Shown here one piece after another: positions 34,472 to 49,200 of a DNA stretch of 56,444 bases. Position numbers and translations under genes: made by a program. Positions within the stretch are counted from its first letter, which is position 1; each line of letters begins with the position of its first letter. Under the pieces are notes generated by a model. It was not told where the DNA came from. It saw only the letters and a program-made list of their open reading frames with translations, and searched no databases. Location: positions 279,341-335,784 of the forward strand of contig BCKE01000001.1 of assembly GCA_001600495.1 (NCBI GenBank), given 5' to 3'. Source of the stretch: Pilasporangium apinafurcum (taxonomy: Eukaryota > Oomycota > Peronosporomycetes > Pythiales > Pythiaceae).

Positions 34472-36582
34472 TCAGCAAAGTGGATAATCCCAAATATCGT
34501 TATCATCATCATAGTCATCCTGGTCATTCTGTAAGTAGAGTGATGCTTTTTTTTCGTTCATTTGCTGACTTCGTCGTTGCAGAGTATCATTTCGGCATCC
34601 TGCCTCAAAGAGCCACAGTAATCGCTTTAATGGGGCAAATTGCTCCATTTGAGCGTAATACCGTAAACTTGAAATGAACGTCGGCACACGATGACTTTGT
34701 TTTGGAATGCCTGCGGTGTCTTCGATCACATGGGCGTTGTAGAATTTTAGCAGCTCCTGTTCACTCAGCTCCTGCAATTTCTCTACAAAATTGGCGCGCT
34801 GAATTTCTGAAAGTACATCAAAATCGAAAGCTATAGCATTCTAACCATCCATTTAATATGGTGAGGTGAATATTAAGCATCTCTTATCACATATTTCTGA
34901 ATTGGGACTTACCGTCCGTAAGCTGGTCATCAGCTTGTTCACGTCCAGCCAAATTCGCAGATTCCTGACGTATTTGTCATATTTGGGTGGTGGATTCAGT
35001 TGAATGTTTACGATACTGGGATTGATGGCAACACATTTTACAAGAATGCGGTAGCCCTGTGACCGCACATCCGGATTATTGGAAATACTGGCCGTTGAAA
35101 GAGATCAGAATGAGAAAACAAAATCACTGTTGCATTGTAAAATTTGAAAATCGATTCTACGCACGTACTTGAGCGATTGTAATGATCGATTCGCCTTGCG
35201 AAATGTCTCGGAAAGGGCTTCTAGAGACTTCGATTCTAACTGGCATCCTGCAAGGCTAGTCGAGATAGTTTATGTGACCGTCAGCAGCTAGATAATCCTG
35301 AAATTTAACTTACTTGAGCGTGAGGAGCGTGGAGTTCTTTTTCAGTCCTGTAGCAAGCTGAGCAACTCCAGCATCAAATAATGGATTATCGGAGACGTCC
35401 AAAGTCGTCAAGGCTTGGTTCACTGCAAGCATTTGCGCGATATGGATGGAGCAAACATAGTCTAGCTGATTCTTCGCCAAACTATACGCATAACTAAGCA
35501 ATTAATATATGACTAATGGCTTAATCAGGGGTAAGTCATGTAATATACCGCACTTGAGCTGTGATAGTCGCTTGGCTTCCCATAATGCATTGCAAAATGC
35601 TTCGATGCCTGCAACATTTTTCTCCCCAACGCTATTGTACGCCAGCTGGTTGGCGCTCATGGTAAGTTTCTCAAGTACAGAAAAGTACTTGATAGTGCTG
35701 GCCAGACCCATCAGTCCTTCAGAACGCAGGTTGATGGAATCGAGGCTGTCAGTAACAACAAGAACACAGAAAAGTGCGTAAAAAGAGTAAGGCATAAGGA
35801 ACTCGTAGATATAGCTGAGATATCGCAAGGGTTCTCCTCGCATAGATTGACTCGTACTTGAGTTCTTTGAGTTGTACACACCGCTTTAAACCCTGGAAAA
35901 GCACGTTGATGCCGTGGAAAGTATTGGCATGCGGACCGGTGAGCTGGTTCTCCGACACATCGAGATGCTCGATCTTTCGCTCACGCTCGATGAGGATCCC
36001 GATGACTGCAGCATCAAGGTGGTTAAAGTTTTGCTTGGACAGGAGCACTTCACGGGTGCCACTCGCAGCTTTCCGGATGCTTACAAGTGGCATCGGTTGT
36101 GTAGAAAATTGTAACGTTTGCAGCATTGGATTCACGCCCCGCGCAATGGCAATAGCTCCTTTGATGCCGATCTGTGTTCCAGAGAGTACCAGCATTGTTA
36201 GCTTACAGGACTTTGAACGTAGATATGGTGCCAAGAGCTCTGCAAAGTCGTCAAAGATTACGAAATTGGAGAGATCAAGGGTTGTTGTCCCGATTGCAGA
36301 GATATCCCTGATGCGTTGTACAATAACCGTGCCCTGAGCTCCTTTGAAATTGCCTTTTTTGTTCATCGCCTTGACGTCATAGAGCAAAATTTGGTATGGG
36401 TCTGTGATAGATTTTCGTTTCTCCTCCTCCAGTAGGATCTCTAGCGGCTGCATCAAAGGAGATATGGTACCAGGTGCCTCGCGATTGAGTCCTTCAGCGG
36501 CGCGAGGATCTACTGGGTCCACGAACCGTAGCAAAGTACATCCAGCTGTGCCTCGGATCTTGATTTTCGCTGGGGACTCCAT
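34472..36582 (-). CDS. Leucine-rich-repeat (RNase-inhibitor type) protein
   Basis: Starts MESPAKIKIRG at 36582. At least six exons. LRR units of the ribonuclease-inhibitor kind recur: LDLSNFVIFDDFAELL, LTMLVLSGTQIGIKGAIAIA, IEHLDVSENQLTGPHANTF, LEKLTMSANQLAYNS, LTTLDVSDNPLFDAGVAQLA, and SKSLEALSETFRKANRSL. The C-terminal exon is non-LRR, with EKLQELSEQELLKFYNAHV, a helical stretch and an acidic Asp-rich end (DQDDYDDDND) before the stop. Predicted cytosolic scaffold; no signal peptide. Splice joints between the internal exons are approximate. Confidence 0.78.
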
Positions 36583-37268
36583 GGACGAGAGTAGGGATAT
36601 TGAACGACGTCAAATACAGCCGACAGCGGCAACTTGAGACATAGATTGCCGAATGGATATGAGGCAGTCGCACAATGGAAATGCTATAATTAACATTGAG
36701 ATGAGATCTGCAAAAGATTACGGAACATTTTGTTGAAATGAACCCCTAGCATCGTATCTCTTTCAATGATTGGGTTATGACTTCGTGAGACAGCATACTT
36801 TCATAGCGGAACGTTGCCTAGTCGGGAAGGATGGAGGTGTATGCAGTTCCTGAAAAAACAGACAACACACGACGTGAACAGCACTCTCTTTGTTGTTGTT
36901 GGCAGCATGTTGCATTGCGCGGTTTTTACGAATGACGTCTGCGCCTTTTCGGTACTGAGCCGCTACTGATAATGAGGGCTCTCACAAAACAAGGTGATAT
37001 CAAAAAAGTCAACAATCTCCCTAACAACGAGAGCCAGAACCGAGCCAGGGTTCGCTTTCTGCAAAAGCGCACTTTACGAGAAATCGCATTATTAGAAAAA
37101 TTATTCTATTTTCAAGAGTTCGATAAACGAGGGTTGTATGTGCGGTACGCAGCGAGGATGTTGCTCGAAGGTTTTCTCACCATGGACAGACACATCTTTG
37201 GTCATGGGCAACATGATGGTCACAAACGTCGTTGAAGGTGGATCGCCAGATCGCTAGATGGCGGGAGA
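36583..37268. other. Intergenic region upstream of the giant gene
   Basis: 686 bp between divergent starts. A plus ORF at 36972-37235 (87 codons, basic, RVRFLQKRTLREIALLEKLF) looks mildly coding with a helical, basic make-up, but has no homologue I recognise and could be a leader or a shadow. It stops 33 nt before the giant gene's ATG. Confidence 0.35.
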
Positions 37269-40200
37269 ATGGATCCGCGCAAAATTATTGGCATGCCCGA
37301 TCGGTGGTGTGTGAGTCGTCATGGGCCGCGTATTTTGTCGTCTTTAGTACACCGAGTAGCTGCTTCTCTTCTGTGTTTAACTGCGATTGCTGGTGTTATA
37401 TTCGCGACCAATCCGATTCCGCAAGCAGCTGACCTACTCACCATCGTTCATGTTGACTCCGAAAAGGTCTGTCGCCAATTCTACTTGCTTCTTTGTCTTG
37501 CCTACATGAGCATTTACGTCTAGTAACTAACCATCTCTGGCTTTGATTTCTGTCCTGCATTCTGATAGGACGTTCGTTTGGACGCAAATCTCTATATTCC
37601 AGATGGTGGAGAATTGCTACTAAATGTGGAGGTTCCACGCAAAGCCATTCTCATGGACAGCACAGCTCCAGCTAAAGTCACGCGCGTCTACTCCAACCAC
37701 ATATCGGGCAAGTTCGGAGTAGGTGAGGAAATTCAGATTTTTGTCGACTTTACCAGCGCCGTTCAAGTCATTGGCGGGCCGTCAATTGTTTTGCGCACTG
37801 GTTGCCATGAGTCGTCGTGCCATATTCGTGAGATCCAACGGCTGCGTTGCCAGGCCACAGCGGGGAAGTTTGCTGTCGAATTTGCTGGGCAACGCGTGAT
37901 GAACATTCCATACAACTCAGATGAGAAGACGTTTATGGCTTATTTACAGCGTATGACGCAGATTGACCACGTGCTTGTGGAATACAGTATGGACGAAAAT
38001 TCGGCTTGTACGTTCTTTGGAAATAACATCACAGTGACCTTTGAATCAATGAATATCGATGGTAACGACGGCAATCTCGTGGAGATGATTGGCGATCCGC
38101 TCAACACGAACGGCGATGGCACACAGTTGGCTCATATTCGTTTTGAACCAGCACTCACCTCATTAGCGTGGGAATTACAGAAGGGAATTCGCATCCCAGA
38201 TCGATTAGCGACATTTTCCAGTCAAATTTCGCCGACAACACTTCGGTTTTTGTATACAGTTCGAGCAGGCGATAATTCAAGTCGTCTCGAGTACGCCAAT
38301 AGCGACTCACTCGTGCTCTCGATGCTCTCAGGTAATGCCAAGATACTCAATGCCAACACGACGGTACCAGTTAATGCAAAACTGCCGCCACCACATTTCG
38401 CTGGCGATTGGGAAAAAGGCATCGGTAGCAGCTTGTCTGCGAACAATGCGTTGGAGATTGATGTTTCTCCGCCTATTGTTACCAATGTGACCTCACCCCA
38501 TATTGACGGCACATTTGGAATTGGTGAAGTAATTGCTGTGCATGTATACTTTTCGCACCCGATTGTCGTCACGGGGCTACCTACCATCGTCCTGGAAACT
38601 GGTACTGTGGATCGTATTGTCCCTTTTAATCAAGTTGTGATGGCCACCGAGAACATTGCCGAGTTTACATACATTGTACAAGCGAAGGACACGTCGCCTG
38701 ATCTCACGTATGCAAGTACAGTTGCCCTTGAACTGAATGGTGGATCCATCAAACGGAAATCTACGACTCCTACGACTAATGCAGTACTGACACTGCCAGT
38801 CAATGGAGAAAAAGGAAGTCTCTCCGTGAATAAAAACATTGTGATTGATACTTCCGACCCAATCGTCATGAGTGTAACAGCGACTTCCCCCGATGGAGTT
38901 TACACTGCTGGAGATGTGGTTCAGATTCTAGTGACGTTTGACATCCCAGTAGTCGTCATAGGAACCCCACAGCTGCTGCTCAATACCGGAAAAGTGGATT
39001 TGTTTCCTGGACAATTTGTTCAAGCTGCACCCGTGCCACGTACAACCAAAACCATCCTGTTCCCACCAGTGGATCATGGGTTATCGAATGCAACCAGTCC
39101 AGGACTGCAATTTGAAATTGGCGGCGTAGTCTTGACTGTCGCTAGTGTCGATGGCGACCAAGTCACCATGTTGGAAACATATACAGGCACAAAGGTAAAT
39201 GCAACGATGGTGAGTGGTGGTCCTCTGCTACCCATCTATACTCCAGGATACCGGTCTGCTAAGTACGCGAGTGGAAGTGGATCGACAGTGCTTACATTCC
39301 AGTACATTGTCCAAATCGGCGACACAACAGCAGATTTGGATTATATCTCAACTACTGCTCTTCAACTCAACGGAGGTTCAATTAAACGATTGTCAACGAC
39401 ACCGTATACCGATGCAAACCTCACACTTGCTGCTCCTGGATCAACCGGAAGTCTGAAACTTAAAGCCAACATCGCTATCAATACCGACGCCCCACAAGTA
39501 ACCGCTATAACACCGCTTACACGTGATGACATCTATAGAGTGGACGATGTTATTCATTTTAATGTGGTGTTCAACTTGCCTGTGATCACCTTTCAGACAC
39601 CGTCGGTGTTGATAAACATCCCCGGCCGAGAACGTTCTGCTATATATGAGAAAGGAAGCGGAACAACGTCGTTACAGTTTTCTTTTCTCGTTGATAGCAA
39701 TGACGAGGTCGATATCTTTGATGTACTTGACACGAAGGCTTTGCGTGCGTCTTTTGGATCGATTTCTGGATGGATTCGACGGAAAGCTGGGACGCCTATG
39801 CTTCCTGCTCTTCTCGATTTACCCGCTGGTGGTCTTTCATCGAAGGGTATTTCCATCCATCAGGCATACGGGTACATTATATCTGTATCGACGCCACATG
39901 AGGATGGAACCATTGGTGCTGGAGAAGTGATTGACTTTGCGATTACATTCACCACTTCGGTCAATGTCGATACCACCAATGGCATACCCTACTTGATGAC
40001 AACAACGAATCGACCTGCTGCTTACTTGTCAGGAACTAGTACGACTATACTCACCTTTCGTTACGCGGTTCAGCCTGATGATATCTCTACCCGGCTCAAT
40101 TATATTGATATCTTCTCGCTTTTCAATAACGGAGCTGTCGTGACTGCCACGTCAAATGGGAACCCTATGTCATTGGTCCTTCCTCCTCCTTCCTCGAGTG

Positions 40201-43200
40201 GGTTGGCGACAAGCCACTCAATCTTTGTGGATACATCATCACCATTAGTTCAAACCGTCTCAACACGTGCGTACGAAGGCATCTATACCGTTGGAGATAG
40301 TATCACATTCGCAGTGAAGTTTAACTTTCCAGTCGATATTGCACCAGTCGCTATTGAGGCTGGAACACCAACATTGCTGTTAAACGCTGGCGTGGCTAAT
40401 GGCGTGTCCACCTCGTTTATCGGAAGTGAAAGTGATACTGTATATTTTTCGTATAGTATCGCCATTGGCCAGTCAGTCGGCAGCTTGGCATATTTCAGCA
40501 GAACAGCCTTGAAATGCGCAGGGAACAGTGGGATGAATAAAGATCCCGCACAAAACGGCGGGTTTCCCAGCAGTATGTTGTTTCAGACACAGCTGTTCAC
40601 TGCGTGGACGGAAGTCTCAGCAACAACAAGTGCAACGCATATCCGGATTAAATCATTTGATATCCAACGATTTGCTCCAATTTGGTCGTTTGAAGATGGT
40701 GGTGGAGCATCCTCACTTATTAATTTTGATGTTTCGCGTGATGCTGTGGCTCCCATTTTAGTGGTAGTTTCGAGCAAACTATACGTTGTATGGCAAGAAT
40801 CGAGTACAAACACCAACAATCCAGGGCAGATCCGTGTTGCTGTGTATTTAGGGAATAGTAGTGGAGGTTCCGCGCGGCGGTGGATGTTTATTGACAAGAA
40901 CCCAGCAAGCAGCACCGGAATAAACAAGGATTCTACACAGAATGCATTCGCCCCTCACGCTACTAGCCACAACTCGAAATTGTATGTCGCGTGGCACGAA
41001 AATGCGGGTACATCTTTCGTGCCTCAAGTCCGAGTGGTAGTTTATAATGGACAAGATGGAACTCCTGCGTGGCTATTCATTGACGGGAATCAGGGAGCGC
41101 AAGGATTGAATTTTGCATCGGCCAAAGCAGCTCGGAACATTCGCCTAACATCTTGTGGTGCATTAGCAAGTTCATCCTCGGTTCTTTATGCCGTTTGGGA
41201 GGAACAAGCATCGACATTGAATATTCCACAAATCCGCGTCGCCGCTCAAATGGGTACCGATGCGGCTCCAAAATGGACGTTTGTCGACGGAAATGGTGCT
41301 TTTGGCCTAAATTTTGAAACCACGATGAGTGCAAATGCACCAAGTATCACGTGTTTGAATTCGAAAGTTGTGGTTGCTTGGCAAGAGGTTACTGCATCTG
41401 GAGTAACGAGAATTCGAGCAAAAATGTTTAATGGATATCTCACAAATCCGGCTTGGACAGTGCTCGATAATGGTAAAGGATTAAATATTGACCTATCACA
41501 GAATGCAGCGAACATCCGCCTTCGCGTAGGATCAACTGGATTACTGTACGCATCGTGGCAAGAAGTGGAAAAAGTCAGTTTGAACAGTCAGATTCGAGTG
41601 GCAATGCTAACATTTTCCAGTTCCGTACCAACGTGGCAGTTTTTGGATGGCGGTGGAGCTATCTCAAATATAAACGACGATATTTCCCATGATGCTACCC
41701 GTCCAGTATTAGTGTTATCAGGACAATCACCAGAAGTTGTATATGCGATGTGGCAAGAAGTCCACGCAAATAGTAAGATCCATGTTCGAGGCAGTGTGCT
41801 CAAATCATCTGAGCTTAGTTGGCAGTCGTTGCATTATGGATGCATTCGTCGCGCATCGACCAACGCTTTCACTCCAGCGAATCTACTGTTACCCGAGTTG
41901 AACACGCCTGGTGCTTTGGATTTTGGCAAAGCGATTCAAATAGACACGTCGGTGCCAGTGGTGCGAACTATAACGCTAAGTGGTGACATTCCTCGTGTCA
42001 CGAGTACAGCGAGTGTGTTGCAAACCATTGATATTTTTAATAAACGTAGTATAAGTCAGGGGGAATACAGACTACGTTATGGCGATTCGTTTGAAACCAA
42101 GTGTATCAGCTGGAATGCAACTGGGAGTGGATCCGGTTCTGTTGAAGAAGCTTTGGAATCGATATCGGGCTTGGGACTAGATGTTTCAGTTTCGAAAGAT
42201 TCGACAGCATTTCTCGACGGAGATCGATATTTTATTACGTTTGCATTTCCCTCGACAGGATTACAGAGATTGCAGGTAAAAACAACTAATGATGCTACTT
42301 GTGATACTTTTGTATGTTCATCGAATGCGCGTTTACCATGTGGCTTGAGCCTGATCCGTGTAAACTCAAATATTGATGTGGGACTACGAACGGGTGTGGT
42401 AGATGTAGCCGTTCAATTTTCATATCCTGTGGTTGTGTCAGCAAATACCGCTGTTGCTCCTACTCTACGCCTCAATACGGACGCAGTTGGTCAAGATGCA
42501 GTATACACTGCGAGAAGCGCCTTTCTAGAGTTTGATGTTGGTACAGAGAGTCCAAGTCCAATCGTAAAGGGTGCGTTTCGGTTAGCGTATGGTGACTTTA
42601 GTACTGGGATTGGAGTGGGGACAATCTATACAACCAATTGCATCGACATTGCAATGAACGATGATGATGCTATCCAAGAGCTTCGCTCCAATCTAGAAGC
42701 AATTGTACCGCTAAACACGATTGGCATTCGTGCAATCTCCAGACGAACCCTGCGTAATGGATATCGCTATGGGGTCACGTTTCGTAGTAGTGGAGATCTA
42801 CTCGATCTGGTCGCAGGAAATTCGGCCACTTGCCGCTCGTTTGCAGGACGAACACAAACTATTGATATCACGGCAACGTCGGCCATTCAACAAGGTGAAA
42901 TAATTGTTCAACTCGGAGATGCTGTGAGTGCGTGCATCCCGTGGAATATTCGCGCCAAAGGGAGTTCATCTTCAATGGAAAGTATCATTAGTGCTTTGGT
43001 CCCAGATCGCGTGATTCCCGTCCAAGTCATAAAAGATCCGACCACATTTACGTACGGTCATCGATACTACGTGAATTTGATGATATTGGACGATGTAAAG
43101 CAACCGCTTCTTGCCTTCAATGACGCGTCTTGTTCTCCATTTCTTTGTGATGGTTCTGTGGCTTGTGTTGGGCTGACGATAGCTGTGAATGCCGACTTCA

Positions 43201-46200
43201 AGGTGACTCGTGCCTATTCGGAAACACTGTCGTTTCGGTATACCGTGCAAAATACAGATGATGTGTCGCTACTCACATACAAAGATGCATCTGCACTTCG
43301 TGGAGATATTCTCAGGGCTTCTAATAATCCAACTATTGCAGCATCCTTGGCGCTTACTTACCCACCGAATCCTATCCTGGTACCAAATATCGACTACCCC
43401 TTGACCATAGTGAGTTTGAATGCAATCCCAACCGTCGTAAGTGTATATGCCATATCGCTTGATGGCGTGTACACCGCTGGTGACGTGATTATAATATTCG
43501 TTGAGCTTTCAGACCCTGTATTTGTCCAAGGCTCGGCAATCCTAGAACTCAACTCTGGTGGAACTGCTGTATATTTTTCCGGAAGCGGGACGAAAGAGCT
43601 AGAATTTCGATACAAAGTCTTGAGTGGCGAAACATCAGCCGATCTGGACTATTTATCGATATATTCGCTGCGCGTATCTACTACAAGTGCCCTTCCTTCA
43701 CGAATCAGCGGAGGCTCAGACCCGTTATATCAGATGGATGCGAATTTATTACTCCCACCACTTGGAAGCGCATTGAGCCTCGCCTCCTACAGCAGTCTGG
43801 TTATTGACACGACTCAACCAACAATTGTATCAGTAACTTCAGCTCGTCTCGATACGCCTGCTGGTGAGTCTGGTTACGGCGCCGGTGACATCATTGATAT
43901 CGTGATTCAGTTTTCAACTGACGTCGTTGTATTTGGTGTTCCTTCATTGGCTCTCAATTCCGGCGGCACTGCCAAGTTTACCTACGCTGGCTATCGTCAA
44001 GTGATTGATGTCGGGGTTCATGCCCGTTTTCCTGTTGTATCTGGTGAATTCGCAATTATCTATGGAGACCAACTATCCGGCTGTATCGACTATACCGATG
44101 CGCAGAGTACTTCAGCTAAGTCACTAAAGTCTCGATTGCTGGAGATCGAAGCCATCAAGCGGATTGGGTTGCTATCCGTGTCATTGGTTCGCGTAAAAAA
44201 TGGTCATCGCTTTGTCATCGAATTTGACTCTACACAGGTACTGGACGTTCCAGTAGCTATTGAGCCCATACAGTCTGATGTTTGTGCTCCGCTCCTTCCT
44301 GCAGACGACTCTGCCGCTCATATGATCACAAGAAGTACAGATACTTTTGTGACCTTCCACTACACGGTTGGCACTGGTGAGCACTCAACTGACCTGGACT
44401 ATGTTGGCACATCACTGACCATGGTAGGGAGCGATACATCTATTAAGCGACGTTCTCGCGTACCAAGTATTGTCGCAGACGTCACACTGGCTGGAGCTCG
44501 GTTAGCCTCTACGAAAGACTTGGTGGTCGATGGCACCAGTGTCTCCATTGTTGATATCGTGGCAGACACTGCTGGCGGAACTTATGGTGTTGCGTATCCA
44601 GCAACTCCGAGCCCTCTGACAGTCGATCCAGGTCAAATCCTCTTCCACTTGATCTTTTCACGGCCAGTAACAGTAATCGGATCGCCTACAGTAGAACTTG
44701 CAACAGGCTCATTACAAGCCAATGGCGTGTACTTGTCTAACCGTGTCGCAACATTTGCTGGACAACCACAACCAAACCAAGTCGCGTTTCTCTACAGCGT
44801 GCAAGAGGGTGATTATAGTGCAAGCCTCTCGTTTGCGCGTCTCGATGCACTCGCTGATGCCCAAATCTATGTTGTTTCCAGCACAATGTCAGTGCTAGCG
44901 AATAGAATCCTGCCGCGATTGATGATATCAGCCACTTCGACCATCGCCATTGACGCTCATTCAGCCCCTACCACTGTGAAAGTGTCGGCTCTTCACAGTA
45001 ATGGCACGTTTGGCGCTGGTGAAGCAATCAAGATCCAAGTTATCTTCTCCAAGGAGGTCATTTTACAGACCGGGTTGAACCGCAACCAAGACTTCCACGC
45101 ACGTAACCCGTTCGCGCTGGAATTCCAAAACAATATTTACATTTTCTGGACGGAATGGGAATCGTTGTATGCTCGGTCCAAGAGTTACCTTTACCTGAAT
45201 GTCTTCGCCAGTGACACGCTAGAACTCGTGTCGATGGCCACCACATCGGCGATGAATCGTATTCCAGATACGTTTATTGAAAAAGTAACCGCAGTAGTAT
45301 GGAACAACGCGATCTATGCGGCGTGGGACGAAGGTGGATTGATCTATTGCGCTGTTTATAATGGTCTCGTGGCCACAGTACCTTGGACACTGATTCCAAA
45401 CATGGGAGCTAACAAAGACATGGCGATGCCTGCTAGCGATCCGCTGCTGATTGTCCACAATCTCGAGCTGATGCTGATTTGGAGAGAGGAGATCTCCTCA
45501 TCTGCCAATACTGGGCAGCGCATTGGGCAAATTCGCGTGGCGCAACGCAATGATGACTATGATGCTCCGCTTTGGATTTTCCACGACGGAAACCAGTTGC
45601 AAGCAGGGCTCAACAAGGACCCAACCATGAACGCAAGAGACCCCTCTGCTATCGTTTACCTTGGAAGACTCTATTTGGCATGGTCAGAATACAACAAAAA
45701 TATGAACGCGTACCAAATCATTGTAACGATACGATATATTAAAAATCGAGATGAGTCGACTTGGGTGTATTTAGAAGGAGCGGCATCCACCAAACCTTCC
45801 TACACCTTCATCTCGTCGTATCGTCCGCGATTTGGCGTGCGAAAGAAAGGTTTTGAAGACACGGCGCTATTACTTTCATGGTATCGGGATACAGCGACAT
45901 CGAATGCGAGTGAAGTCGTGACGAGCCAAGTGTTGGATTTCACATGGGAGGCATCTACCACCGCCAATATTCCTGAAGTGGTTATAGGCATCACGAATCT
46001 GACAGTGGAGACAATACGTCCAAACGCCAAGGATCCCCAGTTTGGAGCTTGTGGCTCTAATTTGTATTCATTATGGAGAGAAATTCCACAGGATTCAAAC
46101 CGTGTTACTATGGGCAAAGTCGCCTCGCTGAGGTCCAATCTGGATCTCTTCACAGGGTGGACTAACGCACTTCCTTTCGAAGTGTTTAACCACAATACCG

Positions 46201-49200
46201 TCATGGATGTGGTCGATTCATGCTTAGTTTGCTCGTCATCATCAAATCCACACGTGGGCATCCTGTGGACTGAATTCGATGAATATTCCACGAAATTGCG
46301 CTTTCGTCATCAGCTTCTATATCAATATACCATCGATGATGTAATGAACACTCTAATAAGAAACTCGTATGGTGAAGTCACGTCTGGGACACCTCTTCTA
46401 TCGCTGGCGACAACGACAGTACCCCCCGGAACAGCTATTTGCATAGACAAAAGTGGGCTACAGTCGAGTATTTTAACATTTCTTTACCTGGTTCAACAAA
46501 ACGACGTAGCAGCCGATTTGGATGTACTCGATTCAAATGCATTTCTTCCCAACGGGGCAAAAATCTGCGACGTATTACAGCAAATACCGAGCTTTACTTT
46601 TTTTCCAGGGGCGAATGACTTTCGGAGCTTGAGTTACAACAACGACCTGAAAATTGATACAACTAGCCCAACGGTAGCGGACGTGTCTGCATTGACGGCG
46701 TCAGGCGAATATGGAGTGGGCGAAGAAATCTTGATTCAGGTCACGTTTACTGCTCCAGTGATTGTGCTTATCGATACCGACAATAACCTCCCCAAGCTCT
46801 ATCTTCGGTCTGATGAGCTTCATTATTACGATGCTCAGCGAAGCTCAGCCATTTATCTCGACGGATCCGGTACCAATATACTGACATTTAAGTACATTAC
46901 TACGGTGCTCGACTATTGCAGCCGCTTGGACTATTTTTCATCGGATTCACTCATTCTTGACGGTGAGACTGCTCTTCGCCGGCTGGCGACATTTCCAACT
47001 ACTGATGCCAGTTTAATGCTTCCTCCACCAAGGTCTCAACACTCGCTTAGCAGTAACCGTGCAATTGCCATCAAAGCGACACAACCACAAATTTTAGCAG
47101 TCAATTCAACCGCTCCAAATGGAACATACTATCCGGGAGATTCTATTCTGGTGCAAGTGTTATTTTCCTTACCTGTGACGGTCTTTGGTGCTCCTATCCT
47201 TCTTCTTGACACGGGCAAAGTGAATTTTACAGAAGCAGAGCTCGTCTCTGGTAATGAATCAGCGACACTTATGTTTGAATACAGTATTGAGGAAGGCGAT
47301 ACGAGTGCTCGGCTGGATCTTGCAGATGACCGACAGGGTGACATGACATTAACTTATGTGATGTCATTGATATTATCACAAGGATCACAAATCAAGCGCA
47401 CGTCCGCGGACCCCTATACTGACGCTGTCATATCACTACCTGCGCCTGGACTCCCTGGATCGCTTTCTGCAAACAAGAACATTGTCATTGACTCGGCACG
47501 TCCAACTGTCGTTGATGTACGCACCACCACGCCCAATGGGACGTATGATATCGGACAAGAAATTGAAATTCTCGTGGAATTTTCACGAAAAGTAGTAGTC
47601 ATCGGAACGCCCGAACTGGTCCTCAATATTCCAGCTCCATCAACTAGGACAGCCAACTACCATAGTGGCTCAACGACAGCACTTCTTCGCTTCACATATA
47701 CCATAGCATATGGCGACAACACATTGAACACGCCTTTTGATATTGCTGGCACGAATGCTTTCATTTTACGCTCTTTGCTTATTGAAAAAGGAATCATACA
47801 AGCGTCTGCCCAGGTCTTCTGTCTCTCCGCAAATCCAACACTTGCGGCAGATCTTACTCTGCCTCGACCAGGCGTCCCTCTCCGCGTGAATGCTGTTCGA
47901 AGTCTAGTGGGGAATAATCACAAAATTTACATCCGGACTGATGGATTTCGCGTTCAGGACGTTCAAGCGGATATACTGAGTGGCATTTACTCCCCTGGTC
48001 AGCGAATCATTCTGATTGTTACGTTCACGGATAAAGTCGTCGTACAGGGTTCTCCTCGCATCAAACTGAACGCCCATACTCTGGTCGCCACTTATGCAAC
48101 ATACATTGGTGGTTCTGGTACCACTCAGCTGCAGTTTACTTATACCATTATCTCAGGTGATAGCTGTCTCTGCCTCGATGCGGCATCTCAGTATGGGTTG
48201 GAGCTAAATCAGGGCGCTATCACGGATATGAACGGTGTGAATGTTCCGCTGCAGCTCGGTGCATTGTCACAACCTGGTAGCTTGTCATTCAATAAGCAAA
48301 TCGAGATTTCGTCTCAGCCACCGACTGTAGAGCGTGTTTATTCACTAATCAACAATGATGGAGACTATGGTGTCGGTGATGAGTTACAACTCGCAGTTCA
48401 GTTCTCGCGGAAAGTCACAATTGCACCTGCTTCGGCCCCGACACTGCTGCTTCAATTTGCATCGGGTACTCGACAAGCAACGTATACGTCCGGTGATGGA
48501 ACGCAAACACTACGGTTCACGTTGACAACACAGAGCGGCGATGCCACGGCAGCATTGGAGTATGCAGATCAGCACGCGCTTGTTGGTACCATATTCGCGT
48601 CAGCAACGACACCAACGCTTGCTGCGGATCTGCTATTACCGGTTTCAGGCACAGTCGGGAGTCTATCTAATAGCTCACTCATCCGTGTCGTCTCAATGCC
48701 ACCGCAGATTATCTCAGTCCGAGCTGCTGATCGAAATGGGACGTACGGATATTACGACACCCTTCGAATTCGCGTCCAGTTTTCGTTTCGAGTGGTGGTG
48801 ATGTCGTCCTCTTCGTCTTCGTGTGTCCTTGCCCTTTCGGTAGGGAACAGCGAAGTGTGCAACGCCGTCTATATTGGCGGGTCGACGACCAAAATCTTGG
48901 AGTTTGAGTATAAAATCGAGATGGGTGACCGCTCACGCCGCTTGGGTTATGTGGATTCCAACAGCTTAAAGTGTTCGATACTCCAATTTAGTAAAGCACC
49001 GTCACTTGCCGCTGTGACTACACTTCCTTCACCTGGTACAGATGGGAGTCTAGGTTTCTCATCCGCCATACGCATCGACTCGTCAGCACCACGGATATTG
49101 TCCGTGTCGTCATTACTCACAAATGGGATCTACGGGGCTGGGCAGGTTATTAATCTGATCACTACTTTTTCCGAGGCAGTAATGATCACAAATGGGACAC

